Shown: positions 40,301 through 51,695, numbered from the stretch's first letter. The stretch: 64,000 nt of DNA from Lineus longissimus (GCF_910592395.1 NC_088326.1:9739001-9803000), one strand, 5' to 3'. Made by a program: numbers and translations. The notes: generated from the sequence alone by a model not told the origin.

Positions 40301-41521
40301 GACCATGGATATGAAAGAAGATGTGGATGACTTTTTCTCTCTTAGTAGGATATGAAAAGTTAAATTCATAATGACAATATCAGGCCATTTCACTCCATAC
40401 ATACTTACTCCTCAAACAACTTTTGTCCTAGAACGTGTATCAGATTTTTTTCCCATTATAATTAATCATCTTAATAGTGAAAGTGTTATTGATAATTTCT
40501 TGACTTGTATCATGAATCGGGGGAATTCTGGTTAAAATGGTTTGGCTTTTTCATCTTCTTTCTTGTATTGCATTTCATATGTCTTAACTCTCCAGGAATA
40601 AACCAGGGGCCAATCGTAGCAGGCGTGATAGGGGCGAGAAAGCCTCATTACGATATCTGGGGAAATGCTGTGAATGTCGCCAGCCGGATGGAGTCTACTG
40701 GAAAATCAGGGCACATTCAGGTATACCTCTAGTACCCGTCTTATTCATGCCACACGACTAGCTATTGCTATATTAGTTTGTAATCAATTTATTAGTTTGT
40801 AATCAGTTGTAATCAATATTAGTTTGTAATCAAATCCGAAACCGGTGTTGATCCTTTTCGGATGGACAACAGGGTTTAGTATATATTGTTCAGAGAACGG
40901 ACCCCTTACCTTGAAAATAACTTCATCGAGGTACCTTTTGAGATTGATTTTTGTAATCAATTTTGGAACAAGTATGGAGTTCGATAAGAAAAAAATGTAT
41001 AACACATCAGTAGGTTTAGTTCAAAGCGTACCAATCAATGGCAAAGTCATTGCTCACGGCGTTAGCCCTTGAACTCCAAATTTGCTGCTGTATGACAAGT
41101 CAAGTCCCAGTCGAACATATCCATCGAAAGTTCCGAAACTGTCTGCCTCACAGATGAATGACAGGGCAATTACTTCCATAGTCTAAAGCCGTACATAGCA
41201 AAGATTCGATCCCCGAAACCGGTTTAGATCCTTTTTATTTTGGATGGACAACAGGGTTTAGTATATTGTTCAGAGAACGGACCTCTTACCTTGAAAATAA
41301 CTTCACCGAGGTAACTTTGAGACACTCCCTGTACGCAACATCTGTAACCTATTTTATTTCAGGTTGTCGAAGAAACGATGATTATCCTTCAAGAGTTTGG
41401 CTATAAGTTCGAGAAGAGGGGCTTGGTCAAGGTCAAAGGAAAGGGAGAGCTGGTGACGTATTTCCTGGTCGGCAAGGAGGAGTTGATACACGACATGCCA
41501 AACCAGGTCACGCATCTTTGA
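25366..41521 (+). CDS. ADCY3-like: Membrane adenylyl cyclase, type 3-like, 1079 aa, 21 exons
   Basis: Makes cAMP from ATP at the membrane, normally controlled by G proteins. Exons: 25366-26067, 28290-28439, 31366-31484, 31806-31917, 32538-32665, 32763-32921, 33352-33490, 33990-34019, 34221-34304, 34698-34798, 35366-35527, 36050-36137, 36477-36593, 36933-37189, 37485-37569, 37950-38108, 38329-38475, 39183-39284, 39756-39870, 40596-40720, 41363-41521; phases all agree (3240 bp). TM1-6 lie in exons 1-2 and TM7-12 in exons 11-15. C1 (~285-500) has metal-binding D329 (FADIVGF) and D373 (GDCYYC). C2 (~865-1075) has K927 (IKTIG), D1005 (YDIWGN), N1012/R1016 (NVASRM) and KGKG at 1052-1055. The C2 start (MYSQSYDE) and C1 pattern fit AC3 better than AC2 or AC8. 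Vertebrate AC3 is slightly longer. ATG 25366 is the first ATG of the open frame. Confidence 0.95.
28681..29037. mobile_element. MITE family D, copy in cyclase intron 2
   Basis: Begins atactctgtttcctcacgta, shares gggatgaatacctc, ttcatggcgtgaccgaggcg and tttgtatcagcggtatagga with 21585-21975, and ends at gacggta without the last ~20 bp of the right inverted repeat. Confidence 0.75.
30971..31190. mobile_element. MITE family D, rearranged copy in cyclase intron 2
   Basis: Starts with the family D left end (tatactctgtttcctcacgt), then runs directly into the right half of the element in inverse orientation (cctataccgctaatacaaag to aacccattcaattcattt). This is an internal deletion/inversion derivative. 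Confidence 0.65.
31971..32142. mobile_element. Foldback MITE, family C, in cyclase intron 4
   Basis: The ends GGCCGAAGTTACATAGACCT and its complement are mirrored over most of 172 bp. Sequence resembles 17842-18012 (ttacatag.cctcattcg, ttcctcggtgaatg). No clear target duplication. Confidence 0.75.
32197..32280. repeat. CCA/ACC triplet microsatellite in cyclase intron 4
   Basis: About 80 bases of mostly CAC/ACC triplets with a few interruptions, in the intron before the GDCYYC exon. Confidence 0.9.
33159..33312 (+). repeat. 75-bp in-frame tandem repeat in cyclase intron 6
   Basis: Two 75-bp units (phase markers ctgcaattg at 33161 and 33236) lie in one open frame that reads [11 protein letters not shown]... 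then [11 protein letters not shown]... and stops near 33315. The frame begins upstream (~33070) without a splice-supported start. It is not part of the cyclase reading frame. Confidence 0.6.
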
Positions 41522-41934
41522 AAGTAATAAGATGTTCTTATTAAACAGTACAAGCATGTGGTTTTCGAATGTTGGTTTTTCAACCAAAGAATTTTTATCA
41601 GAGTCATCTCTTCTTGAAAATGTGACCCGTAATTATCAGAACAACAAATTAATACTGTGCCAGTTATTGATGAAGAAGGCACAAACCATTCTCCAACCAT
41701 CTTCGAAAGCACTCTGAGAACACACAAAGTGGCAGTTATACCTTGCACTTCAAGTTGCGATCGCGGTTTGAGTATTTGGAATATCATCCCGGCCAGTTTG
41801 GTGATTTTTTTACGTCCAATATAATTCATAGGTATAAATATCGGGGAATTGCTATCTATAGCGAGATAATAATCATATTGGCGGACTGATGCTTGCATAA
41901 ATGGGCCGCGGTGTTCTTCATATGCAAGCACGGG

Positions 41935-41940
41935 AATAAA
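41935..41940 (+). promoter_or_regulatory. Probable cyclase polyadenylation signal (AATAAA)
   Basis: AATAAA 414 bases after the cyclase stop. It is retained in the duplicate blocks near 53860 and 58150. Confidence 0.5.
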
Positions 41941-43545
41941 GGATTCATTCATTCAACGCTAAGGAGAAGGGATCCCATCCACCGTTCTTTATAAATGGAA
42001 TGGTGATTTTTTAATGCCATACTCGCCACACCCCACACCTTTTAGGCTCAGTGTGTTCTTATTAAAAGTGTCTGGCCGGGAGTTATTAGCTGTCGTGACA
42101 ATGCGTACGAATTTATCATTAATGTTCGAGCCATGTAACGAGAATCAACACATTCTCCTGTCTCAGATGAAATCAAAATTAACAAAATGAGTTAATTGTT
42201 TAATTGGTGTAATTAAGAAGAAATTATTGTATCAAATGATTCGACAGTATTCGTATTTATGGCATGGTGTTACATGAATTTATACTTACAAAGTAAAATA
42301 TAAGTTATGTTACTAAAAAAAGCTATTCTTGTTTAATTACCTATATTTTTATATTGAGTTTGACGTGATACACAGCTGACCGCCATTGGCAATTTGACTA
42401 AAAGTATATGCGTTTAAACATCAAAAGAAATAAAGGAGGTTCGGCATCATCAACTGATTGTTCTTCAGTGATGTCCTGTAAAAAATGTGTATACTTCTTA
42501 CTCACTTGTGTACTCATTTACTTATCAATAATGCCTTGACGATGCTGAGTACATGACCCACAAAGTTACGCCGTCTTGTTTCATATTTGCTAGAGGACAA
42601 TGGATGCGGGCAAGAGTGTCGCAAGCATACCCTGCTGCAAACAACAGAAAGAACACTCTTGTATACATTACTTCATATTTAGGGAATCTGAGTTTTCGTA
42701 ATAGACCATTATCAAAGTTGTTGGTGCATTCTAAAAGATTATTTCACGGCATAAAGGATTCTTATCATTTGTACATTAAGGAAAGTTGATTCTTCATCGA
42801 TGGATCTAATCTAGATTTGCGACCTATCTGTTGCTTTCAACGCTGGCAGTCATAGCTCAGGATTCACAAATTCTTGTTCGAAACAGAGAGGCCATTCCTG
42901 CAGTTATTTTGAGATAAGGCTCAGACGAGATAATGTCCTGCAATTTTTGTCCTGTACTAAGTCTCCAATGACCGCGTTCAGAATGACTTGTAACTTTTTC
43001 CTGTACTAAGTCACCCCAGCTATTCAGACCTCCAAACTGATGGGCAATTCCCATTCTGACGAGCTGCCGATGCCAAATTTGATATGCACCCAGCAAATAT
43101 TTTTTAATACAGCACCTGGAAATCCCCTTCAACGTAAAGAAATCACCCGACCACGAAAGATTAACATCTTGCACAAACATTTGATTCAGTAATCAGGTAG
43201 ATTTAGGCAAAAAGCATGTTTGCATTCAAATATAGATAAGGCTGCATTGTTTACTTTTGAATCGGTACAATAATCCGCGTTAATTTGAATTTGAATTTAG
43301 CAATCTCATCAAATATGCTGAATAAGGAATGAATGTATTCCAAATCTTCCCTTACATGTAGATCCGAAACACAAGCATTTGAATTATACAATGGTTTCTT
43401 GAAGTACAAGACGATTTTATGAGACTTCATAGAACATTTTCTATTGGGTGTAGATAATGGCTCGGACAGAGCGTCGGTATGGCAGTCGCCCGTCAGAATG
43501 CAGATCTGATTTAGCCAGGATGTAAGTACATTCGATCATTACAGA
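41941..43545. other. Duplicated intergenic spacer
   Basis: Part of block 1, present again in blocks 2 and 3. No gene is supported; the open frames here are short and lack family character. Confidence 0.5.
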
Positions 43546-43733
43546 TCTGTTCTCTCCTCCGGCTGGCTATACACATCGCCGGGCTGACTGTTTTGGGGAT
43601 GATTTTCACAGCGTCAATCTTCATCGTGTGTCGTTTATCCTGTCATTGCCCTGTGCAACAAATACCCGAAATGTTGTGCGTTCCAATATAGACATAACGC
43701 TATCTATGGAATGTGTGCATTTATTCCTATGGT
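43546..43733 (+). pseudogene. PAN/apple-like exon with frameshift (block 1)
   Basis: After an acceptor (cattacag) the frame reads SPPAGYTHRRADCF..., matching exon 2 of the PAN-like gene at 48550. It then loses frame at ctgtcattg, where the intact forms have ctgtacattg (block 3) or ctgtgcattg (48650). Beyond that one missing base the KYPKC.AF motif resumes in another frame, followed by a possible donor at 43734. No signal-peptide exon lies directly upstream: an ATG at 43457 would need a 23-bp intron. Confidence 0.6.
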
Positions 43734-44911
43734 ATGTCATCTCGTGCTGGTGTGTTCAGGCTCTCTGCAGCCGACTCCAGTGTATATTTTTGCCATTAAC
43801 TCTATCAATATCGGTTGAATATGGACACGAGACCAGGTGCAAACGCCACTCGAGTGACATTTTTATTCCTTTGGCCGGTAGGCGACTTTTTTGAATGTCA
43901 CATCGGAGCAAGACCTATATCAGCAGAAAGTCGTCATGAATAACTGGATCTGAGCAGTTCCGATCCCTGGGCCTTATGCCAAAGCTCTTGGCTGAGGCCA
44001 AACCAAGTGTAGGACCAAGAATATTCAAATTTATTCATAGTACCAATAGTATTAATCATCACTTCGGTTCTGTTTAAAATGTACATTTAATGTAAGTACG
44101 TGCGGAGTTTTATAGTTTTAGCCCCTTTCCCCACTGATCGATCGAAGCATCAAATCAAATTGGCCAATCTGATGGCTGAGAGTCAGCCTTGTTTGAAAAA
44201 TTGCATTCAAAATTAAATATTGGGCATCCTAAATGTACTACCAGGGCCTGTGTCAGTAACTAATACATAAGTCGGTGGTGATATGCCCGTCGGTTAGGCA
44301 AAAACCGTGCTCATTACAAACATGCTTCTTGAAATTGCTTATAAGAAATAAACATTCAAAAGCGAAACATTTATTTTGGCTACTCGATACAAGCCGTTCT
44401 TAGATCGATATGATTATTCGTAAAATCGAACGATCCATAAAATATATTGCATTATTTTTCGTGCGTTTTTGTTTAACTGATCGATACATATGGTCCAGTC
44501 AATGAATAAAAATACATTGATGCTTCACATTCAATCAGTTTGGAGCACCGGCGACAAATAGCGTCGATAGTATGGGTCAGTGGTGCCACCTTTGAATGAC
44601 GTTGAGAGTAAAGGCAAGTGCACGCACAAAATAGGTACTCTTAATTTATAATTTGTTTGATATGTACAGGACAAACCTGCAGTGTATTTCACTCTATCTG
44701 TGTTGCAATTCATTTTTGAAGAACCATATTACAAGGTATGAACACAATGTTAGAGGCGGGTGACTCCAACAACACTATTTCTTTAACTATATTGCACATT
44801 TTCCTTGACAGGTTGGACATGTTCGATTCCACTGCCCGATTCTCCGCAATCTGGGAAATTTATTCTTCAGTGTGGCTATGTTTCAGTTAAAAACCTACCG
44901 CTCATGTTAAT

Positions 44912-45276
44912 AGCATTCCGCGATGATGAGGTCACTGAAGCTGCTGCCCTCTATTTCCCCATCGCTGAATTACAGGCAATGTCGGACAAACATGCGGTTT
45001 CGTAATGGATTCAGGCTTTCTAACTAGGGCAGTTAGATTCAATCTGGCACATGTCCGAGTGTTGGAAATACTACATAATTGTTCTGAATATTTCTCTCTC
45101 TGACTCTATGGTATCATTCATGCTAAAAACAATGCAGGGTCAAAGATAATTGACTTTGAAAAAAGCTCAAATGTGTAGAAATAAGTGTCGATGTCCGACT
45201 GTCACGTGACTAAAACGTCATCAATATCTTATTCAAATGACCTTGTGAGCTATAAATAGTAACTTCGCGGAATGCT
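44912..45276. mobile_element. MITE family B, full-length copy in block 1
   Basis: 365 bp with terminal inverted repeats AGCATTCCGCGA, flanked by AT on both sides (44910-44911, 45277-45278). Block 3 has the uninterrupted site (gttaatttagt near 63896-63905), which shows the insertion boundaries directly. A deleted relative lies at 6664-6810. Confidence 0.85.
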
Positions 45277-45484
45277 ATTTAGTGACTGCACTCCAAAAAC
45301 ATTCATTTATGAGTTGGTCGTAAGATCATAGGACAGGTGTGATATATCATTGCAGTTTACCTGCGAAAATGTCTACGTAATCATGACGATGTTTAATTCT
45401 TTAGTTCGAGCGTTGTCCAATTTCCAAAAAGTAAATTATTTGAACCACAAAAATAATCGGAGTATGAACGTCCACTAGACAAGT

Positions 45485-48400
45485 ATGCTGTTTTTGCTGC
45501 TCTTCTTTTTTTTCTGTGCAAAGACCAGTACTGGAAAATGGGCCAACCGTAAGTTATGTCGAATATTAACCCGGTTGGTACGTGTGGCAAGACTGGCTAA
45601 CCACAGAGCTCAGAAGCTAACCCTATTGTCTAGTTTGCCCATAGCTCGCGTAACATCTGTCGTATCGACTCAATACAAAGCGCGCATGCATTTGAAAGAA
45701 TCAAAACGAGCTCGTTTTTTATCCTGACTCGAGCCGAGTGAGGCATCATGGAAGAGTATGTCAGAGATCATATTATGCACAACGTCGTTAAGCCGTTGGT
45801 GCTCGATTCGATCACCTTGCTACTGCGACAACAGTTGGTATGACGTTGCGCCGTACGTAAAGCCCTGTCTACACGAGTCAACAACCTTAAACACTAACCC
45901 CATCAACAATAATCAACAAGCTGTTGAAGGTGTGCTGATGCTTGTTGAGCAAGTCCGTCCACACTGATCAACACGTGTCAATCTTTTGTCAACATTTGCT
46001 GACGGTGTGGGCCTTGTCTCTATTGTGTTGCAAAGTACACCTCTTGCTTTACCCGCCGTGAGGGTAGTAATGGCTTTCCGACGTAACGTCGAACACACAC
46101 AGATATGGTAGCCAGGTAGGGGGTTAATTCCATGACGTGAAAACGACGAAATTCTCTACCCATATCAAATTGCCATGGCAAGAAATGTGGAGGTCAGCCT
46201 GGGAATCAAGTGGGTATTCGAAAACCCTGGATCAACAAACACTGGACTGGACTGGACTGGACTGGACTATGACTCAGCGCCCTCCACCACCTGGATTTTC
46301 TAAAAGTTATACAATTCCCACAACCCTGCCGAATCTCTTCCCGCCTAATTCCATCATCAACATCATGAACATGGCGTCACCCGAAAAGTCGCCCGGGTTT
46401 TATCGTAGATTTTACGATAATTGGCGACGACAGAATAGGTATGGTTATGTATTATGTAAACAGAAATATGTACAAGTGCCCTAGACATCTGAGTGATTTG
46501 TGGGTCTTGACACGCCATTAACATGATGAAATTGGCAGATGTGTGCCACCGGACCGGCCTGATAATATCGATAATTCATCGTAGTGTATCGCCTACACTC
46601 ATGTACATAGCATGCACATATCATGCACAGTGTAGCATAGAAGGATCGCACATGGGGTAGCCACGGCGAAGATGGAATTGGCCACTATAAGTTTATCAGA
46701 CTGATACCATGTCCCATTTCCCCGTCGTTTCTCAATACATTGTTGTCGCCATGTTGATGCAGGCGATGGTGAGCAGTGACGTTGATTCCAGTCCAGTCCA
46801 CTCCAGTCCAGTGTTTGTTGATCCAGGGTTTTCGAATACCCGAATCAAGTATTAATATCCTCGTACACTCTTAAAATCACCTGATCTGGTAGTACCTATT
46901 GCTCCAACTGAGAAATTAGCAAGCATCAACCTAGATGTAGTTGTCTGACCTATAAAGATGAAAAAATGAAGTAAAAAAATACCATCAAAATGATTGAGAA
47001 TTACCACTCTGATAGGTAAACAACTAATTTCACAGTCTGTGCAACCATATTCGATCTCGCATGGTCTTCCCTAACGATACACGGACATAGTCCAGGACGT
47101 CAGGATATGTAGTTGTTTTACGATCCTCAACGATAAGATTAGCCACAAACAGTTTGCCTGCCAAAATAGTTTTCAACTTAAAAATGACGATGTTTAATTC
47201 CACAGTTCAATCGTTGTCCAATTTCCAAGAAGTAAGTTATTTGAACCACAAGAATAATCGGAGTAATATGTAAAGAGCAATCTCTAGTGAACTCACACAA
47301 CTGTTTGACATGGGGAGCCCCCAAACCCCCGCCCTTCTGACATATATAGCCAGTACATTGGGGGATGAGTCCCCCAAACCCCCTCCCCGTTCTCTGAAAG
47401 TGACAGGTTTTAGTCAGTACATTGGGGGGAAGGCCCCCCCCCCACCCCCCCCCCATTGGACTCTAAAAATAGAATTCCTTGGAGACGCTGAACAAGAAGG
47501 CCCCATAAAGAAATAGTCCCCGCCCCGGCAGCTGTCTCATATCTGCTGAAAGAAGCAGCTCTTTGTGGTGAAATAATAATTGAATGCATGTCATGACACC
47601 CAGGAGCTTTTTCTCATTTCTGAAGCAGTTGCATGGTTGGAATGAATTGCCAAATCAGTCCGTCAAATCTCTATGCAATGAAAATTGAAATGTCACAACT
47701 GTCTCCACCGACGTTGTCCTGTATGTCCTAGCAGACGATTTTTAAATAAATGATGTGATTGATATACTTGTAGATTGAAATGAATTATTTCTTCAATGAT
47801 ATGAAAGTTGAAAACCCTCTGACATGTCTGAGTACAAAAATGCAGAGGCAAGACACATCATGCATGTCATGACACCCAGGAGCTTTTTCTCATTTCTGAA
47901 ACAGTTGCATGGTTGGGATGAATTTCCAAATCAGTCCGTCAAATCTCTATCCAAATGGAACTTTAAGACCACTCTATATTTGTGCAGTAGTGTTAAAACT
48001 GACTTTTTGAAGTAAAGTACGTAAATCGAGAAGAAGAGGACGTTTACTTCGTCTGCAATGAAATGTCACAACTGTCTCCGCCGACGTTGTTGTCCTGTAT
48101 GTTCTAGCAGACGATTTTTAGATACACTTCAAGACAGTGGCGCCGGTGTGAATAAATCTACTTGCGTGATTGGTCAATGGCTCATGACGTCATGAAATAA
48201 TTGCGTCAACAACGGGAATCATGGTAACTGTGGTTGCGGTGCGTCGTGAAAGCAGGATCGGCAAGCGCGGCCCGTATGGAATGCAACAAACTGTACCGGA
48301 ACCGGAACTGTCATGGGTCTGCAAAAAAATTTTCAGATTCGATGGACATGATGGATATATGAATTTTGTTTACACTTTATATACATACGTAATCATTACA

Positions 48401-49545
48401 CTCACTACGTTGTGTGAGTTATAATTAACGTCCACTAGACAAGTATGCTATTTTTGCTGCTCTTCTTTGTTTTCTGTGCAATGACCAGTACTGTTTTAAA
48501 AAGGGGCGAACCGTACGTAAGTTGTGTCGAATATTGAATATCATTACAGATCTGCTCTCTGTTCCCGCTGGCTATACACATCGCAGGGGTGACTGTTATG
48601 GGAATGATTTTTACACCGTCACTCGTTATGGTTTGTCGTTTATCCTGTGCATTGCTCTGTGTAACAAATACCCGAAATGTCGTGCGTTCCTATATAGACC
48701 TAACTACGAATGCGCAGTGAAATTGAAGTCCTGTGATATTGTCACGCAGCCTAACAGTCGTCCATCTCACAATATGTATAAACGAATAGGTAAGGTCATA
48801 TAATTATATGTAAACAAGAAAATTCAGTCTGACATATTCTGATAATGTGACATATTCTGATAATGTCATATTAACGGTTTATTGTAAAGTCTGCCGGGAT
48901 AAAACATCATTTGACGTCGTTTTTCACAGCATGATGTGAGATTAAACGATATTGTTGTGATCAGATTTATATCGATCCGCTGATTAATGTCATATTTACA
49001 TATCAAATGACATATGCTGTCACTACTTCTACTACTACTAATATTGACACTATTCTGACATCAATCTAAATGACGTCAGAATAATATCAGAGCGATAATC
49101 CAAGAAAGTGTATATCAAATCTTTGATGGGGGAGGGGGTCCACTCTATACCTTCCAATGGTGACGATGCCATTTTGACATCATTCAAGCCCATGTTATTA
49201 GCCGTCATTTGGAAAGTAATAAAGTCCGATTGAAATAAAGCCCAAATATATAGCTGGTCTTTGTAACGTACTGTTTTGTTTAACGCAGATATGTCCAACC
49301 GAGCGATATTCGTGGTCAAAAGGACGCCACCTACCGGCAAAATTATAAAAACAACTAATACCACGCCTCCTGTCAGCGGTTTTGACTGTGCATTTCACTG
49401 TTTTAGGCGCTTTGATTGTAGCGCATTTGTACGTGACGTCACAATTAAGAAATGTTACCTCCTCGACATATTTAAATATACTGAAGTCTTACGTACTGCT
49501 ACATTTGGGGGTAACGACTTAGGCCTACGGCATCTGACACTGTGA
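45485..49545 (+). CDS. Secreted protein with two PAN/apple-like domains (186 aa, three exons)
   Basis: Exons 45485-45548, 48550-48789 and 49289-49545, all GT-AG with phase 1 junctions, total 561 bp. Exon 1 is a signal peptide (MLFLLLFFFFCAKTS). Exon 2 (residues ~22-101) has a C-x3-C-x5-C-x-A-F core (CIALCNKYPKCRAF) and two further cysteines (YEC, KSC). Exon 3 repeats the core as CAFHCFRRFDCSAF, then KKCYLLD, and ends at a TGA. The spacing fits the PAN/apple fold, which usually binds proteins or sugars outside the cell; that role is inferred. A second signal-peptide exon (48445-48516) lies nearer but its phase does not match exon 2, so the distant exon 1 is preferred. Exon 2 has frameshifted or interrupted copies in the three blocks. 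Confidence 0.6.
46212..46841. mobile_element. TIR transposon with 9-bp TSD and ACTGG repeats
   Basis: 630 bp with ~55-bp terminal inverted repeats starting GGGTATTCGAAAACCCTGGA and running into (ACTGG)n (about 46241-46268, inverted at ~46785-46812). It is flanked by the direct repeat GAATCAAGT (46203-46211 and 46842-46850). Lies in intron 1 of the PAN-like gene. Mutator-like by its TSD length (inferred); no transposase seen. Confidence 0.85.
47320..47455. repeat. Short tandem G/C-rich repeat
   Basis: cagtacattgggg followed by C-rich tracts (cccccaaaccccc) occurs twice, ending in a long C run (47427-47452). Low-complexity, in intron 1 of the PAN-like gene. Confidence 0.7.
47583..48125. repeat. 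Tandem duplication in PAN-like intron 1
   Basis: catgtcatgacacccaggag to gtccgtcaaatctctat occurs at ~47588-47672 and ~47865-47952. The following part (aatgtcacaactgtctcc to gcagacgattttta) occurs at 47688-47746 and 48060-48121. The second copy holds ~100 extra bases between the two parts. No confident gene. Confidence 0.7.
48445..48516 (+). pseudogene. Second signal-peptide exon, phase-incompatible
   Basis: Near copy of 45485-45548 (MLFLLLFFVFCAM...) preceded by the same ~20 bases (aacgtccactagacaagt). Its donor is gtaagt at 48517 (phase 0) or gtacgt at 48513 (phase 2); the next exon needs phase 1, and the intron would be only ~33-37 bp. Probably a duplicated, non-functional first exon. Confidence 0.55.
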
Positions 49546-51009
49546 ATGTAGCCGTTTGATGTGATGAAGGAAACTAAGACTTTGCGAAGTGGGAGCATAC
49601 GGCGATGAAAGTAAGTGTCTCTGGGAGAGTAGTTCCAAGTCCGTTCGCTAGGGCAGTATGTTAACTAGTGCACTGGGTAACATGTCCATACATAATTCCC
49701 AGGACGTAATGGCTGATCGAAGTAGTGTCAAACAGTGACAGGGGAAGGTCAGCCTGAAATAATATACATGTATTCAACTCCTTGTACTATATACAGTCTT
49801 TTACAAAATACATTAGTCAAGATCAACTAGTTTGGTAGTTCCTATCGCTCGAACTGAGAAATAAGTAAATATTAACCATTAATTAGCTGTTTCCCCTAAA
49901 AAGGTAGTATTTGAACCATGTGAAAAATACCATCAAAATGGTAAGAATTACTATTTTGATAGGTAAACAACTAATTTCGGTCATCCTTAAAACGATATAA
50001 CGATATCGTCAAGGACGTCCGTGATACCGTTTTTTTTTACGATCATCATGCGATAAGGTCAAAGGCAAACATTTTACACAACACTCTAGGCAATACGTTC
50101 CATTTCGACTCGTTATGCTCCTCGGCATATAGAATTTCTCATTAAGTTCGAAAACAGAACCCTCTCACCTGACCATTTCAAGCAGTCGTATCGACGTGAC
50201 TCGATATTCTTATCTTAATTTAATTTTTGATATGCGAGTTTCTTTTTTCCTCATCCAAGCCTACATGCACATGTACTTGTGTGTGCATTTATTCCTTCGG
50301 TGTGTGATCTCGTGCTGGTGTGGTCACGCTCTGCAGCCGACTCCAGTGTATATTTTTACCATTAACTCGATCAATATCGGTTGTATATGGAAACGAGACC
50401 AGGTGCAACCGTCACTCGAGCGACATTTTTATTCCTTTTGCCGGTAGGCGACTTTTTTTAATGACACATCGCAGCAAGACCGATATCAGCAGAAAGTCGA
50501 CAAGAATAACTGGATCGGAAAGGTTTTCCGGTTGTATAGTTTTGATAGTTCCTCAAGGAAGGTCACCTGCAAATATTGTGCAACACTCTAGGCAATACGT
50601 ACCATTACGACTCGTTATGCTCCTCAACATAGAATTTCTCATTAAGTCCGAAAGTAGAACCAACTTACCTCAAATTTTCAATCCGTCGTATGTCGTCCGT
50701 GACCCGATCTTCTTAATTATATTTTATTTTAGGTTTCCTCGTCCAAACCTACCTGTGCGTGCGTTGTAATCGTCAACCTGCGATCCGTTGTGTATATTCG
50801 GGGCTACCGGCATGACGCATCACCAAGGGGGATGTTATGACGAGGAGTTTCTGAAAATCTGAATCTGAAACTTCTCGATTCGAGATAGACATATAGAGAT
50901 TTTAAACTCTATAATTTACGAATATTTAGCGATTTTATATGATTATCATTATCAACTTTTATAACTTTGATTTTATAGTAGGAAGGTTTACTTAGATTTT
51001 ATAACTTAC
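49546..51009. other. Intergenic with duplicated fragments
   Basis: 49833-50000 resembles 46890-47040 (taccatcaaaatg, gataggtaaacaactaattt). 50282-50520 resembles 43713-43940 (gtgtgcatttattcct, gccgactccagtgtatattt). These are older duplicates of the PAN-like locus; no intact exon is seen. Confidence 0.6.
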
Positions 51010-51264
51010 CAACACAGTTAAAACCACCTTTCTCGTAGCCAGTTTTAAATGGACATGTGAATGACCCATTTGTGTTGGCGCAGACAGAGTTGACGATGGA
51101 GGTACAATTGTGGTGTCCTGTTGCACACTCATCGACATCAGTACAACTGGTCTTTGCATCGCCCTGATAGCCTGTTTTACACTTGCAAGTGAAGGAACCC
51201 TCTGTGTTGGTAGATTCAGCGTTTGCATCACATCTGCGCGTGCTTGTATTGCATTCGTTTATAT
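51010..51264 (-). pseudogene. Orphan exon with two calcium-binding EGF-like domains, two cysteines missing
   Basis: A 255-bp phase 1-1 exon on the - strand: acceptor cttcttcag before 51264 and donor GTAAGT after 51010. It encodes INEC...NTEGSFTCKCKTGY and DVDEC...NTNGSFTCPFKTGY. Both begin like calcium-binding EGF modules of secreted or cell-surface proteins. The first has Ser (TCT) where the third cysteine belongs and the second has Phe (TTT) where the fifth belongs, each one base from TGT. No partner exon was found nearby. It may be an internal exon of a gene reaching outside the window, or a decaying exon trapped beside the duplication. Confidence 0.7.
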
Positions 51265-51688
51265 CTGAAGAAGACAAAAATCGAAATATTGTTGAGTGTT
51301 TATTATCAGCAATATACCTCATCATCAGCTTGGCGTCATTTATGCACGTTATCATCAGCTTCTTATTGACCTGTTTTCACCAAAACAAAGTATTTTTGTC
51401 AGTGTCTTCAATGACGACAGTTCAAAACTGCTACAATAGCAAGTTGAATAGCAGGCCCGACCTTGGTTGCAAAGGCAAGTCGTATGTAACTTATTTTTGA
51501 AATGATGTCATTTAATTATCCAAGGATCAAAACTAATTGGATTGAATCAGTGATTTGAACCTCTTTTTCCCTCTCCGTTTTGACTCCGCTTTTAATGCCC
51601 TTTGGGTTCCCTCTTTGCCAATCACACAATTTCTATTTTCTATCCCTTTTTGCACGTAAGGTTGGCCAGACAAAATGCACGATGCTAC
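51265..51688. other. Unique spacer left of block 2
   Basis: No gene or repeat recognised. It ends exactly where block 2 homology starts. Confidence 0.5.
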
Positions 51689-51695
51689 CTTTCAG

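Larger units (their letters stand above)
39751..45412. repeat. Tandem duplication block 1 (ancestral position)
   Basis: Contains cyclase exons 19-21, the 3' UTR and ~3.7 kb downstream. It is matched by block 2 (51689-56102, corresponding to 39751-44175) and block 3 (from 56101, corresponding to 39934-45412). It is called ancestral because it is the copy joined to the rest of the cyclase. Confidence 0.95.

Noticed and set aside
41401-41952. 183-codon - strand frame, repeated exactly at 53326-53877
   Set aside because: Its repetition follows from the block duplication; it is antisense to cyclase exon 21 and the 3' UTR and has no recognisable protein features.
43457-43545. ATG frame ending in GTAAGT just before the PAN-like exon, as its first exon
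   Set aside because: The intron would be 23 bp, too short to splice, and the peptide is not a signal sequence.
47583-48125. Exon of an unknown protein (frame at 47824-48015)
   Set aside because: Only one of the two tandem copies is open and there is no splice support; kept only as a repeat.
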